Source: an uncultured Pseudomonadota bacterium
GTDB lineage: Bacteria > Pseudomonadota > Gammaproteobacteria > Burkholderiales > Methylophilaceae
Assembly: GCA_903833595.1 (NCBI GenBank)
Contig: CAILFU010000004.1
Location: 1 to 35,862, forward strand
Direction of reading: 5' to 3'
Length of the DNA stretch: 35,862 bases
The notes under the pieces were generated by a model. The model saw only the letters and a program-made list of their open reading frames with translations. It made no database searches and was not told where the DNA came from. This document shows, one piece after another, positions 1 through 7,423 of the stretch. Position 1 is the stretch's first letter; every line of letters starts with the position of its first letter. The translations under genes and the position numbers were made by a program.

Positions 1-479
1 AACCCAATTGCTTGAAGGCGCTTCACATCCGCGTACACTCGGCTATAGGGACGATTCATATCACGTGCTACCTGATAGATATTCTTCGATGAACGGCTGC
101 AGATATCCACATACGTTGCCTTTAATTGTTTGCTCATTGGTTTCTCAATAGCACAGGCATGCCCACTAAAGGCAAAGCCTGTCATCATCATCGACCACAA
201 GCCATCCAAGATAACTTTCCCTTGCCTACTTGAGGTGTGCTCGCTATCCACATCCTGACGCATGCTTTGCCACGCCTGTGCAAACTGGCGATCACCCAGT
301 AATCGGACGAAGTCTGCCCCAGCAATAATGGAGACCGACTGATTTAATACCTTAAGGTGCTCATGGTGGGTGCTGTCGGTGATCGCAGCAACCCAATAAG
401 CGTAAGGCATCACTCTATCGTGGAAACAGGTTCTAGAAAGTTTATTCCACAATATTTCGCGCGCTGACACCCTAGCCAT
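1..479 (-). CDS. Partial gene: winged-helix (HVO_A0114-like) protein, downstream partner of an AbiEii-like gene
   Basis: Reading the minus strand from an ATG at 477-479 gives an open frame of about 159 residues that runs off the left edge of the window. It was found by hand translation. The first 130 residues resemble no family I recognise. The last part (about 133-159) reads as a winged helix: NIYQVARDMNRPYSRVYADV followed by KRLQAIG, the pattern of MarR-like HVO_A0114-type DNA-binding domains. The ATG lies inside the end of the preceding nucleotidyltransferase gene (8-base overlap), so the two are probably translationally coupled. By analogy with abiE-type pairs it could be the antitoxin or regulator, but in abiE the DNA-binding partner comes first and carries its winged helix at the N-terminus. 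The C-terminus is unseen. Function is inferred from context only. Confidence 0.6.
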   Translation of the reverse strand, partial: MARVSAREILWNKLSRTCFHDRVMPYAYWVAAITDSTHHEHLKVLNQSVSIIAGADFVRLLGDRQFAQAWQSMRQDVDSEHTSSRQGKVILDGLWSMMMTGFAFSGHACAIEKPMSKQLKATYVDICSRSSKNIYQVARDMNRPYSRVYADVKRLQAIG

Positions 480-1218
480 AATGAACCATTTCCTTAAACA
501 CTTCTTGCATCCGATTTCTGACGATCGACATCCTATCGACCGGCTTGATATCCGCTATGTATTGATTCGTCTGATCAATATCCATTTGTTCAAACTCATC
601 CATCATAGCGATCCATGGCATAGAGGCCAACCCTGCCAAAAAGGCTTTCTGTGGGAAGTTTGCCCCCTGCTGATTGATTGCCTTCACAAAAGCCGGCATC
701 GGTTGGATCATCCGATCAAGCATCCACAAATCAAACAAATCGCGCGCCGCCTGCCGGCCATCGGTGGGTGTACTTGCATTGCCTGAGCCTGACACGGTTC
801 GAAGCTTACGATGGTACAAGCCTTCTACCGACTCAATCATAAATTTAGCCTGTCCGATGGGCATCACACGACTTGGGAACATACCCGCATAACCGTCCTC
901 AATAAAGGATACCTTCAATCTAACCTCCGCTATCTGGGTGTACCCAACCAACTGATGAACAAAACGTCCACCCACCTCGAACTGAATATCCTCTAGATTA
1001 ATCCCTAGCTGCCCCAACTGCACCGCCAATCGCTCTGGGTTAAATTGGCCGTCGACAAAGAAATCTAAATCGTAAGAAACCCGGTGGTGCAAATATACGC
1101 GCGCCAGTGCGGTGCCCCCGCAGAGGATGAGCTCAAAGCCCAATGGCTGGATATTGCTCATCCTTAAGAGAAACTGCTCTTGGGCTTGGTATAAGCGTTG
1201 TGTAGGCGTGTCGACCAT
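472..1218 (-). CDS. AbiEii/AbiGii toxin family nucleotidyltransferase
   Basis: A 248-residue protein of the DUF1814/AbiEii nucleotidyltransferase family. The N-terminal half carries the polymerase-beta-like signature: GGTALAR at about 34-40, followed by the acidic pair D50 and D52 in SYDLDFF. These residues should bind metal and NTP. A second conserved block near 155-170 (AARDLFDLWMLD) matches the family's C-terminal RDLxDL motif. In AbiE systems such proteins act as growth-arresting toxins, and characterised relatives modify tRNA or other acceptors. It is the first gene of a two-gene unit, overlapping the winged-helix partner by 8 bases. A promoter and a palindrome lie just upstream. The start ATG has no strong Shine-Dalgarno sequence. 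The fold assignment is good; toxin activity is inference. Confidence 0.8.
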   Translation of the reverse strand: MVDTPTQRLYQAQEQFLLRMSNIQPLGFELILCGGTALARVYLHHRVSYDLDFFVDGQFNPERLAVQLGQLGINLEDIQFEVGGRFVHQLVGYTQIAEVRLKVSFIEDGYAGMFPSRVMPIGQAKFMIESVEGLYHRKLRTVSGSGNASTPTDGRQAARDLFDLWMLDRMIQPMPAFVKAINQQGANFPQKAFLAGLASMPWIAMMDEFEQMDIDQTNQYIADIKPVDRMSIVRNRMQEVFKEMVHYG

Positions 1219-1232
1219 AATTAAACATAAAA

Positions 1233-1276
1233 AAGTAATATATCACTTATATTAATTTAATCGCCTAAAAAGTCAA
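1233..1276 (-). promoter_or_regulatory. Promoter and overlapping palindrome upstream of the AbiEii-like gene
   Basis: On the minus strand there is a -35 TTGACT (1271-1276), a 16-base spacer and a -10 TAATAT (1249-1254). Directly downstream, over the expected start point, is the imperfect palindrome AAGTGATATATTACTT (1233-1248, one mismatched pair), which would suit a repressor. The rest of the 1219-1396 gap shows no gene. Confidence 0.45.
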
Positions 1277-1396
1277 CCGTTTAATTGAACAATTAAAGCA
1301 ACTAACAAGGGGTAATAGCGGGCCTAAGTCTGCCCTACCCCCAGTCTAGATGAGAATTAGTCCGTTTTGCAAAAATTACTTTTTATAAATTTAGGG

Positions 1397-1421
1397 CAAA
1401 AAAATACCCATCGGTGATGGG
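1397..1421 (-). terminator. Intrinsic terminator after the XRE/276-residue gene operon
   Basis: On the minus strand, about 20 bases past the stop of the 276-residue gene, CCCATC-ACC-GATGGG forms a perfect 6-bp stem (1407-1421). It is followed by a run of seven T residues (1398-1404). This is a standard rho-independent terminator and separates this operon from the AbiEii-like unit. Confidence 0.75.
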
Positions 1422-1442
1422 CGGTTGTTTAAAGTGACTTGC

Positions 1443-2273
1443 TTAGTCTTCAGACGAGACGTCGACGGTGTTACGCTCTTGGCGCCAATGCTGGTGCTTA
1501 CGCAGTTCGGACAAGGTCCGGTAGAAGGCACGATCTAAATCATCATGCACGCGCTGGATACTGTTTTGTTGCATAAACTTTAGGAGGCGCGCCTCTTTGA
1601 TTTCTTTAATAATCTGACGAAGTCGCACGATGTGCTCAATGACGCTGACGACATCTTTATATTCGTTTAAGAAATCTTCACAGTAAAACTTAATGAATGG
1701 GTGCACCTTACCATCCGATGTCTTAATGCTCATGGTTGGCCACAGGGCGGAGTCTTGCCTATTATTTCTGACAGCTTCGGCCTCTAAGTAGTCGAAGAGT
1801 AAAGGTGATGATTGCTTTAAAGCCTTCAATTCCTGTGCGGTAGGGATGGTCTCAATATACTGGTTGCAGAGGCCAAATGCTAGCTTCCACTCACCTTCCT
1901 CAACTTGACTCATGGAGTCCACCAAAGTCAGTCCAAAAACCGCTTCACTAATTGCAGCAGGAAAACTCATCTTATAATAATCCGAAGAATCGAATTTAGC
2001 CGTGAGCGCACGAACCAAGCCCGCGTGCTCAATCTTTTGTGCACGCAACTTCTTCCAAGTCAGCACCGTTAGGGTATGCACCATGGTAGAAGCAACGACA
2101 TCCTCAGGGCTAAAGTCCCGGACAAACTGCTCCTCTAGCTCCCGAAAATCTTCCTCACTCTCGCCTGGCAATATGATTAAGGAAGAGTAAGCACCGGTCT
2201 TGATGGCATTGTGGGCACTGGCCATCTTGCCTGCTGCAGTCTTAGGCCCACCGGTACGCTTAGAGTTAATCAC
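1443..2273 (-). CDS. Conserved hypothetical protein with N-terminal GPKT-GK-NA-KTG motif
   Basis: A 276-residue soluble protein of unknown function. The start is GTG, 8 bases after the XRE gene stop, so the two form an operon. The N-terminus has GGPKTAAGK (8-16), then NAIKTGAYS (about 22-30) and LPGE. This pattern recurs in many uncharacterised proteins near mobile DNA, typically as GPxTxxGKxxSxxNAxKHG. The rest is mostly helical and charged, without a catalytic motif or membrane segment that I can recognise. The C-terminus (about 240-276) is rich in Arg, His and Glu. Its neighbours, an XRE regulator and a divergent tyrosine recombinase, suggest a small mobile-element accessory module. I do not assign a function. 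Confidence 0.7.
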   Translation of the reverse strand: MINSKRTGGPKTAAGKMASAHNAIKTGAYSSLIILPGESEEDFRELEEQFVRDFSPEDVVASTMVHTLTVLTWKKLRAQKIEHAGLVRALTAKFDSSDYYKMSFPAAISEAVFGLTLVDSMSQVEEGEWKLAFGLCNQYIETIPTAQELKALKQSSPLLFDYLEAEAVRNNRQDSALWPTMSIKTSDGKVHPFIKFYCEDFLNEYKDVVSVIEHIVRLRQIIKEIKEARLLKFMQQNSIQRVHDDLDRAFYRTLSELRKHQHWRQERNTVDVSSED

Positions 2274-2281
2274 GGGTCATA

Positions 2282-2515
2282 TCACTTGTTAAGACGAACG
2301 CCTGGGCGGTCATGCGGCGTTCCTACAAACTCAATGCCAGCTAAATTCATGGCCTGGGTAATTTGATCAATTGTCTTTCCATGGGCAGGAGGAATTCCAT
2401 TAACAGCTTCAATACGCTTAATGGTGGCAACACCTACTTTTGATGCAACAGAAAGCTCTGCCACCGTCATTTTTAGGATTGCTCTTGCCGCTCTTATTTG
2501 TTCGCTTGTAATCAA
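2282..2515 (-). CDS. XRE-family helix-turn-helix transcriptional regulator
   Basis: A 77-residue Cro/CI-type DNA-binding protein. The helix-turn-helix spans about residues 17-40 (TVAELSVASKVGVATIKRIE). It is followed by the short tail (AGIEFVGTP, then PGVRLNK) seen in many small XRE repressors. The start codon is TTG at 2513-2515. An in-frame TAG lies five codons upstream, and no in-frame ATG fits the conserved N-terminus (SEQIRAARAIL), so TTG is well supported. It is cotranscribed with the 276-residue gene and divergent from the recombinase. A palindrome in the shared upstream region is its most likely operator, so it probably represses itself and the recombinase (inference). Confidence 0.85.
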   Translation of the reverse strand: MITSEQIRAARAILKMTVAELSVASKVGVATIKRIEAVNGIPPAHGKTIDQITQAMNLAGIEFVGTPHDRPGVRLNK

Positions 2516-2550
2516 TGCTAAATATCTCTATAATGATACATATGGTATCA
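2506..2550 (+). promoter_or_regulatory. Recombinase promoter overlapped by an XRE-type operator
   Basis: On the plus strand TTGTAA (2506-2511), exactly 17 bases, then a perfect TATAAT (2529-2534) make a strong sigma70-type promoter for the recombinase at 2570. The inverted repeat TGATAC-ATATG-GTATCA (2534-2550) begins on the last base of the -10 and covers the expected start point. That is ideal for repression by the divergent XRE protein. The minus-strand promoter of the XRE gene must lie in the same stretch, but I cannot place it confidently. Confidence 0.65.
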
Positions 2551-2569
2551 CTTAATGGGCTGAAACATA

Positions 2570-3499
2570 ATGAATGATAATATCCTAATCAGCAATGATG
2601 CAAAAGTTTTATTACATAAAACTATCGAAAAAATCGCTGGTGCTTATGCGCCTACAACCATACGAGCATATAAAGCCGACTTTGCTAAATTTATTGATTT
2701 TTGCGAGTCAAGAGGTGAATCAGCCTTACCTGCCCTGCCTATCAGCATTGCTAGCTATATCGTGCAGTTATCAGCGCAATACAGCTCAGCTTTTATTCGG
2801 CGTATTGTGGTGTCGATCTCTAGTGTGCATAGACTCAACTACTGTGCAGACCCCACCAAGGACCCGGATGTTAATTTAGCAATCAGACGCATGCACCGGC
2901 AGATAGGCAGACACCACCATCAAGCACAAGCCATCAATAAAGATCTTCTTAATAAAATGCTTAAAGCCACAGAGGCTAATCTGCGCGGCATACGTGACCG
3001 AGCATTATTACAGGTGGCCTATGACTCACTATGCCGTAGAAGCGAGATTGTAACATTGCGTTTTGAGGATATAAAAATCACGCAAGCTGAGGACTGTGAG
3101 ACCCCAAGCGTCAGCATCCTGCTACGGCGAAGTAAAACGGATCAAGATGCGCATGGCCGATGGTTATATATTCGATTAGCGACTTGGCATGCAATTCAAG
3201 AATGGATAAGCGCATCCGGAGTAGATTCGGGTTTGCTTTTTAGAGGGGTCAATCGGGGAATTAAGATTACCAAGGGATTAGGCGTGGGCCAAATTGGTAG
3301 AATCTACAAGCGTCTAGTGCGTACCGCCGGCCTAGATGAAAAATTAGCCCAGCACATCAGCGGTCACTCAATGCGCGTAGGGGCAGCGCAAGATCTATTG
3401 CTCTCTGGTGCTAGCCTGCCGATTATTATGGCACGTGGACGATGGACTAAACCGGATACGGTAATGCGCTATATGGAGCATACGGCATTACCTTTTTAA
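2570..3499 (+). CDS. Tyrosine recombinase / site-specific integrase
   Basis: A 309-residue integrase with the usual two parts. The N-terminal SAM-like core-binding domain (about 15-110) contains YAPTTIRAYKADFAKFIDFC. The catalytic domain (about 120-309) carries all active-site residues: R156 in CRRSE, K189 in RRSKTD, H266 and R269 in GHSMR, W292 at the second His/Trp position, and nucleophile Y301 in VMRYMEH. It appears complete and active. It is the only plus-strand gene in this part and converges with the 3' end of the polysaccharide operon, only 27 bases away. A strong promoter with an overlapping palindrome sits upstream. It may mobilise a small island with the XRE and 276-residue genes. 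I saw no att-site repeats or tRNA gene in the window, so its target is unknown. Confidence 0.9.
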   Translation: MNDNILISNDAKVLLHKTIEKIAGAYAPTTIRAYKADFAKFIDFCESRGESALPALPISIASYIVQLSAQYSSAFIRRIVVSISSVHRLNYCADPTKDPDVNLAIRRMHRQIGRHHHQAQAINKDLLNKMLKATEANLRGIRDRALLQVAYDSLCRRSEIVTLRFEDIKITQAEDCETPSVSILLRRSKTDQDAHGRWLYIRLATWHAIQEWISASGVDSGLLFRGVNRGIKITKGLGVGQIGRIYKRLVRTAGLDEKLAQHISGHSMRVGAAQDLLLSGASLPIIMARGRWTKPDTVMRYMEHTALPF

Positions 3500-3526
3500 T
3501 ACACTTAAGTTTATTAAATACGCAAT

Positions 3527-4075
3527 TTAATCTTCAAAAACCTCCGCCTGCGACAAAGCCACACCTAACTGATCTTTACCTGACAATATCGGCGCCTGTG
3601 TTATCGGCCATTCAACGTTTATAGTTGGATCATCCCAACGAATGCAACGCTCGTGTTGCGGCGCGTAATAGTCCGTAGTTTTATATAGAAACTCAGTGTT
3701 GTCTTTTAATACAACAAATCCATGGGCAAAGCCTGGTGGCACCCATAATTGGCGTTTATTCTCGGCCGATAAGTGCACCCCAACCCATTGACCAAAAGTA
3801 GCCGATTGGCGACGAATATCCACCGCCACATCAAATACTTCACCTGCAGTGACACGCACTAACTTGCCTTGCGCTTGCTCTATCTGATAATGCAAACCAC
3901 GCAATACGTTAGCAGCAGATTTAGAGTGATTATCTTGCACAAAGTGGGCTTTGATACCCGTGAGGTTTTGGAATGTTTGTTGGTTAAAGCTTTCAAAGAA
4001 AAAGCCCCTTTCGTCACCAAATACTTTAGGTTCCAGTATCAGCACCTCTGGAATAGCCATTTGCACTGCTTGCAT
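3527..4075 (-). CDS. rmlC: dTDP-4-dehydrorhamnose 3,5-epimerase
   Basis: A 182-residue RmlC of usual length. It double-epimerises dTDP-4-keto-6-deoxyglucose to the L-lyxo form in dTDP-L-rhamnose synthesis. The cupin core shows VLRGLHYQ with catalytic H62, LWVPPGFAHGFVVL, Y131/Y137 in the YKTTDYYAP block, and D168 of the SGKDQ segment as the likely His partner. The start ATG shares one base with the rmlA stop (TAATG) and follows an AGGTG ribosome site, so the genes are coupled. It is the last gene of the operon. rmlB is absent from the window, so the full rhamnose pathway needs genes elsewhere, or the pair serves another dTDP-sugar. Confidence 0.93.
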   Translation of the reverse strand: MQAVQMAIPEVLILEPKVFGDERGFFFESFNQQTFQNLTGIKAHFVQDNHSKSAANVLRGLHYQIEQAQGKLVRVTAGEVFDVAVDIRRQSATFGQWVGVHLSAENKRQLWVPPGFAHGFVVLKDNTEFLYKTTDYYAPQHERCIRWDDPTINVEWPITQAPILSGKDQLGVALSQAEVFED

Positions 4076-4950
4076 TAAAACACCTGCTCATTCAAAAGTT
4101 GCTTGAGATATTGCCCATAATTATTTTTAATGTATTTGTCCGCCAGCTTATCTAAGGCTGTAGCATCAATGAATTGCATACGGTAGGCAATCTCTTCAGG
4201 ACAAGCAATCTTTAAGCCCTGGCGCTTCTCTATGGTTTGAATAAAGGACGAAGCTTCTAGTAGTGACTCATGTGTACCCGTATCTAGCCAAGCAATACCA
4301 CGCCCCATTACTTCTACCTTCAATTCACCCCGTTTTAAATACTCACGGTTCACATCGGTAATTTCCAACTCACCTCGCGGTGATGGCTTGAGGTTCTTAG
4401 CAATTTCGATTACTTGATTATCATAGAAATATAGCCCTGTAACGGCATATCTTGATTTAGGTGCTTGGGGTTTTTCTTCTAGGCTTATAGCTTGGCCTTG
4501 TGGGTTAAACTCCACAACACCGTAACGCTCTGGATCGCTAACAGGGTAAGCAAATACCGTGGCGCCTTTTGTCATTTTTGCAGCGAGTTGTGTTTTATGG
4601 GCAAGCTCATGACCGTAGAAAATATTGTCACCCAACACCAAGGCGCAACTATCATTACCAATAAAATCTTCACCGATAATAAAGGCTTGCGCAAGACCAT
4701 CGGGTGAAGGTTGCACGGCATATTGAATATCCATGCCCCACAGACTACCATCGCCTAACAACTGCTTGAAACGTGGCGTATCTTCTGGCGTAGAAATGAT
4801 CAACACTTCACGTATGCCTGCTAGCATCAACGTTGTGAGCGGGTAGTAAATCATTGGCTTGTCGTACACAGGCAGTAGCTGTTTAGAAACCACTTGGGTG
4901 ACTGGGTATAAGCGTGTGCCAGAACCTCCAGCTAAAATAATACCTTTCAT
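4075..4950 (-). CDS. rmlA: Glucose-1-phosphate thymidylyltransferase
   Basis: A 291-residue RmlA/RfbA of standard length. It makes dTDP-glucose from dTTP and glucose-1-phosphate. The nucleotide-binding loop [13 protein letters not shown] is at 6-18, with the conserved [17 protein letters not shown] next to it. DNIFYG is near 108-113 and the [18 protein letters not shown] block is present. An AAGGA ribosome site lies about 10 bases before the ATG. A 70-base gap separates it from the upstream wbuC-like gene, one of the longer gaps in this part of the operon, so a weak internal promoter is possible. It is tightly coupled to rmlC downstream. The rmlB and rmlD partners are not identified in the window. 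Confidence 0.95.
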   Translation of the reverse strand: MKGIILAGGSGTRLYPVTQVVSKQLLPVYDKPMIYYPLTTLMLAGIREVLIISTPEDTPRFKQLLGDGSLWGMDIQYAVQPSPDGLAQAFIIGEDFIGNDSCALVLGDNIFYGHELAHKTQLAAKMTKGATVFAYPVSDPERYGVVEFNPQGQAISLEEKPQAPKSRYAVTGLYFYDNQVIEIAKNLKPSPRGELEITDVNREYLKRGELKVEVMGRGIAWLDTGTHESLLEASSFIQTIEKRQGLKIACPEEIAYRMQFIDATALDKLADKYIKNNYGQYLKQLLNEQVF

Positions 4951-5020
4951 GCTAATCGTATCCTTCGTTTTTCATAATGCTTTTAATTAAGGTCTATAGA
5001 TTTCATTATGGACAGTTGCA

Positions 5021-5521
5021 TTAAACAGCAACAGACACTCTACGCTTTAATTCCATTAAATATTCAGCAGCCTCTGGTGCATCTTCTTCTGGCGCCCATG
5101 CAGCATATTCTTTAGCTTTCTCTGGATTAAACGGCCCTGACTTTACTTCAAACAATATAGAGCCTGGCACTTCTGCAATGACCGTATGCCAAGCACCTGC
5201 AGGCAAATTAACGCCAACGCCAATTACTTGTTGCGACTCATCAGTTTGAGCGCCGAATCTAATAATCTGCTGCACTTGTCCAATATCATCAAATACCAAC
5301 AAAGCCATGCACCCTCGCACAGCGATTAAACATTCATCCTTAGGTTCTATCGAGTGACGGTGAGGCCTAATATAACTATCAATACCGATTGCATTAAATA
5401 AACGCTGACATGGTTCATTATAATGCTGGTGTATATTTTTATGCTGGCGTTGGCGGCTTGATTGCTGAGCTGATTGCGTCAGAGTATCTAAAAACTCTGG
5501 TGAGAAATTTGCTATATCCAC
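5021..5521 (-). CDS. wbuC: WbuC-family cupin-fold metalloprotein
   Basis: A 166-residue single-domain cupin of the WbuC family. Likely metal ligands are H54 and H56 in RPHRHSI, E63 in PKDECL and H112 in AGAWHT. Members sit next to wbuB and fnl genes in E. coli O26- and O145-type O-antigen clusters, but the biochemical role is not established to my knowledge. A sugar isomerase/epimerase or hydrolase role has been considered because of the fold. The start is GTG. It follows the phosphoglycosyl transferase by 14 bases. The presence of wbuB, wbuC and the fnl-like trio in one operon supports import of a wbu-type module, here split by the QuiNAc genes. Confidence 0.85.
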   Translation of the reverse strand: MDIANFSPEFLDTLTQSAQQSSRQRQHKNIHQHYNEPCQRLFNAIGIDSYIRPHRHSIEPKDECLIAVRGCMALLVFDDIGQVQQIIRFGAQTDESQQVIGVGVNLPAGAWHTVIAEVPGSILFEVKSGPFNPEKAKEYAAWAPEEDAPEAAEYLMELKRRVSVAV

Positions 5522-5535
5522 GAATTGAAAAAATC

Positions 5536-6204
5536 TTATAAAAAGTATTTTTCTAAAGCTACAGGGGGTTTAGGCAATGATGGGAATATTTTCCAGACAG
5601 CTTTCGACTTAGAAAAAATAACCACCCAAACCGTTAAAGCAATTAATGTAAAGTAAGTCCATAAGCTGTTATTTTTAACATACCAAGCCTCAAGACTACC
5701 CTTGTATGGAGAAATATACTCTTTGTAAAACTGTTTAGCATCAGTATGCTGATGTAGCATTTCCTCTTCAGCGCGAAATACAATCGACCCCATCCCTGAC
5801 AAACCAGGCCGCACGCAGGCAATAGCTTGTTGAACAGTTTGTATATACCCGTCAAAATGATCTTGTGTGAGAGGCCTAGGGCCGATAATACTCATATCTC
5901 CCAGAAAAATATTAAGGAGTTGTGGCAACTCATTAATTTTTGTTTTTCGGAGAAAATTACCCAGAGGCAATATCCGTGGGTCGTTTTTTACAGTCATATT
6001 GCCGGTACCAAGGTTTGGGCTATTTTTAAGCATCGTGGCAAATTTTAGCAAGCCGAAAGATTCGCCATTTATCCCGACTCTATTTTGCTTATAAAAGATT
6101 TCACCTTCACCAGAAAATCGTAAAATAATGACGAGTGGAATCATTAAAGGCGACAATACTAATAAAGCCAATGAAGTAAAAATAATATCAAATATACGTT
6201 GCAT
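5536..6204 (-). CDS. Initiating polyprenyl-phosphate sugar-1-phosphate transferase (monotopic PGT, WreU/PglC-like)
   Basis: A 222-residue bacterial sugar transferase that moves a sugar-1-phosphate onto undecaprenyl phosphate to start the repeat unit. The N-terminal re-entrant hydrophobic helix is at about 5-30, the basic KQNRVG motif at 39-44, and the LRKTKxxELPQLLN...GDMSIIGPRPL catalytic block at 85-112. A hydrophobic C-terminal segment lies at about 180-198. The expected Asp-Glu dyad reads Asn-Glu here (N91-E92, codon AAT), which is unusual because the Asp is the covalent nucleophile in PglC. It begins 2 bases after the 4,6-dehydratase stop. With the two upstream SDR genes it forms a QuiNAc synthesis and initiation set, so QuiNAc-1-P is the likely donor product. 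Confidence 0.88.
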   Translation of the reverse strand: MQRIFDIIFTSLALLVLSPLMIPLVIILRFSGEGEIFYKQNRVGINGESFGLLKFATMLKNSPNLGTGNMTVKNDPRILPLGNFLRKTKINELPQLLNIFLGDMSIIGPRPLTQDHFDGYIQTVQQAIACVRPGLSGMGSIVFRAEEEMLHQHTDAKQFYKEYISPYKGSLEAWYVKNNSLWTYFTLIALTVWVVIFSKSKAVWKIFPSLPKPPVALEKYFL

Positions 6205-6206
6205 GC

Positions 6207-7397
6207 CTACATTCTTCCATCAAGATATTTACCAGTTTCCATGTGTGCAAAATCAGGAATCATTGCGTTGAATAATGCCACAATCTCTGGCTTATCCCAC
6301 GTAGGTTGATGACGCATAGCTTCAATGGTGTTGATAAAATGCTGCAGCTTTTTATCATCAAAAATAGGTGCATTTTTTATCACGCCAACGCTATCAAAAC
6401 GATCCATATCAAGCACCTCATTGGCAGTGAAAAACTCTTCAAAATCCTTCTCGCCAGTGGTGTCACTAGAAAAAAAGTAACAAGGCCACTGTTTTTTAGC
6501 AATTAACTCTGGCGCACGATCTCTGGCTTCATCTTCAGTTGCGCATTCATAAGCTTCGTATCCCAATTCAGCCAAATAACGTACTGCAATGTCAGAGAAT
6601 GTAGTTAAATGCAGATGTTCACTTAGTTTAGGAAAGAAGATATCTCGATTTTCACCCAGTAAACAAGACATTAGACAAAGCTCACCTGACTCTTGGGGTG
6701 TGACAAAATAACGCCTAACATCATTGGGTGCTGATATAGGCTGACGCTTGGAAAAACGTTGATTAAAACCATGTAATAATGAGCCGTCAGAAAAAGCCAC
6801 ATTGGCAAATCGTGCCGTAGAGATTGGCATCTCAAGACTGGCACGCATCAAGAACATTTCCATAATACGTTTACTTGCCCCCATCATATTAACTGGGTTG
6901 GCAGCCTTGTCGGTGGACACACAAAAATACTTAACTGCACCAGCAGCTTTAGCTAATGCAAGGGTGCTGATAGTGTTCAGTATATTCACCTCGATCAAAC
7001 GCATTAGGGTAAACGGGTCTTTCTCACTACGCACGTGCTTTAGTGCAGACAAATTTAGTACATAATCATAACCACCACTCCATTGCATTAATGCACCAAA
7101 CTCAGGCTTACCACAATCGATTGCAAAAGTACGAAAATCGCCTTTAATATAGCCCAGCGTGCTGCGTATATCACGAACCAGTTCCACTACATTATTTTCA
7201 CTGATATCTACCACATGTAGCGCCTTGGGCTCACGCTTAAAAATTTCTCTTGTTACCGCTTGCCCAATTGACCCCGCGCCACCAATAACTAAAAATCGAC
7301 TTGATGACACAATTGCAGAGAGCACTTCTTCATGCTTCGAGATGTCAGATACAAAAAGTGGCCGATCGCGGCCAACCAACTCAAGTATATTGCTCAT
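6207..7397 (-). CDS. UDP-GlcNAc 4,6-dehydratase (short WbpM/WreV-like SDR)
   Basis: A 396-residue extended SDR of the polysaccharide biosynthesis protein CapD/WbpM superfamily, without the membrane domain of full-length WbpM. The Rossmann loop GGAGSIG is at 39-45. The catalytic region is STDKAANPVNMMGASK (161-176), where Met172 replaces the usual Tyr of YxxxK. This Ser/Thr-Met-Lys arrangement is known from WbpM-type 4,6-dehydratases. NLSALKHVRSEKDPF (115-129) is also typical. The product would be UDP-4-keto-6-deoxy-GlcNAc, the substrate of the adjacent WbpV/WreQ-like reductase. The C-terminal extension (about 300-396) is characteristic of this short subgroup. There is a 26-base gap upstream and a 2-base gap to the PGT. 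Confidence 0.85.
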   Translation of the reverse strand: MSNILELVGRDRPLFVSDISKHEEVLSAIVSSSRFLVIGGAGSIGQAVTREIFKREPKALHVVDISENNVVELVRDIRSTLGYIKGDFRTFAIDCGKPEFGALMQWSGGYDYVLNLSALKHVRSEKDPFTLMRLIEVNILNTISTLALAKAAGAVKYFCVSTDKAANPVNMMGASKRIMEMFLMRASLEMPISTARFANVAFSDGSLLHGFNQRFSKRQPISAPNDVRRYFVTPQESGELCLMSCLLGENRDIFFPKLSEHLHLTTFSDIAVRYLAELGYEAYECATEDEARDRAPELIAKKQWPCYFFSSDTTGEKDFEEFFTANEVLDMDRFDSVGVIKNAPIFDDKKLQHFINTIEAMRHQPTWDKPEIVALFNAMIPDFAHMETGKYLDGRM

Positions 7398-7423
7398 ACA
7401 TTTTATGCCCTAAAAATATTCAT

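Noticed and set aside
481-1065. Plus-strand open frames opposite the AbiEii-like gene
   Set aside because: They overlap a convincing minus-strand gene, lack recognisable motifs and ribosome sites, and read as shadow frames.
3513-3531. Perfect inverted repeat ATTAAAT-ACGCA-ATTTAAT between the convergent recombinase and rmlC genes
   Set aside because: The stem is only A-T pairs with no T run, so it is too weak to call a terminator, although it sits where one would be expected.
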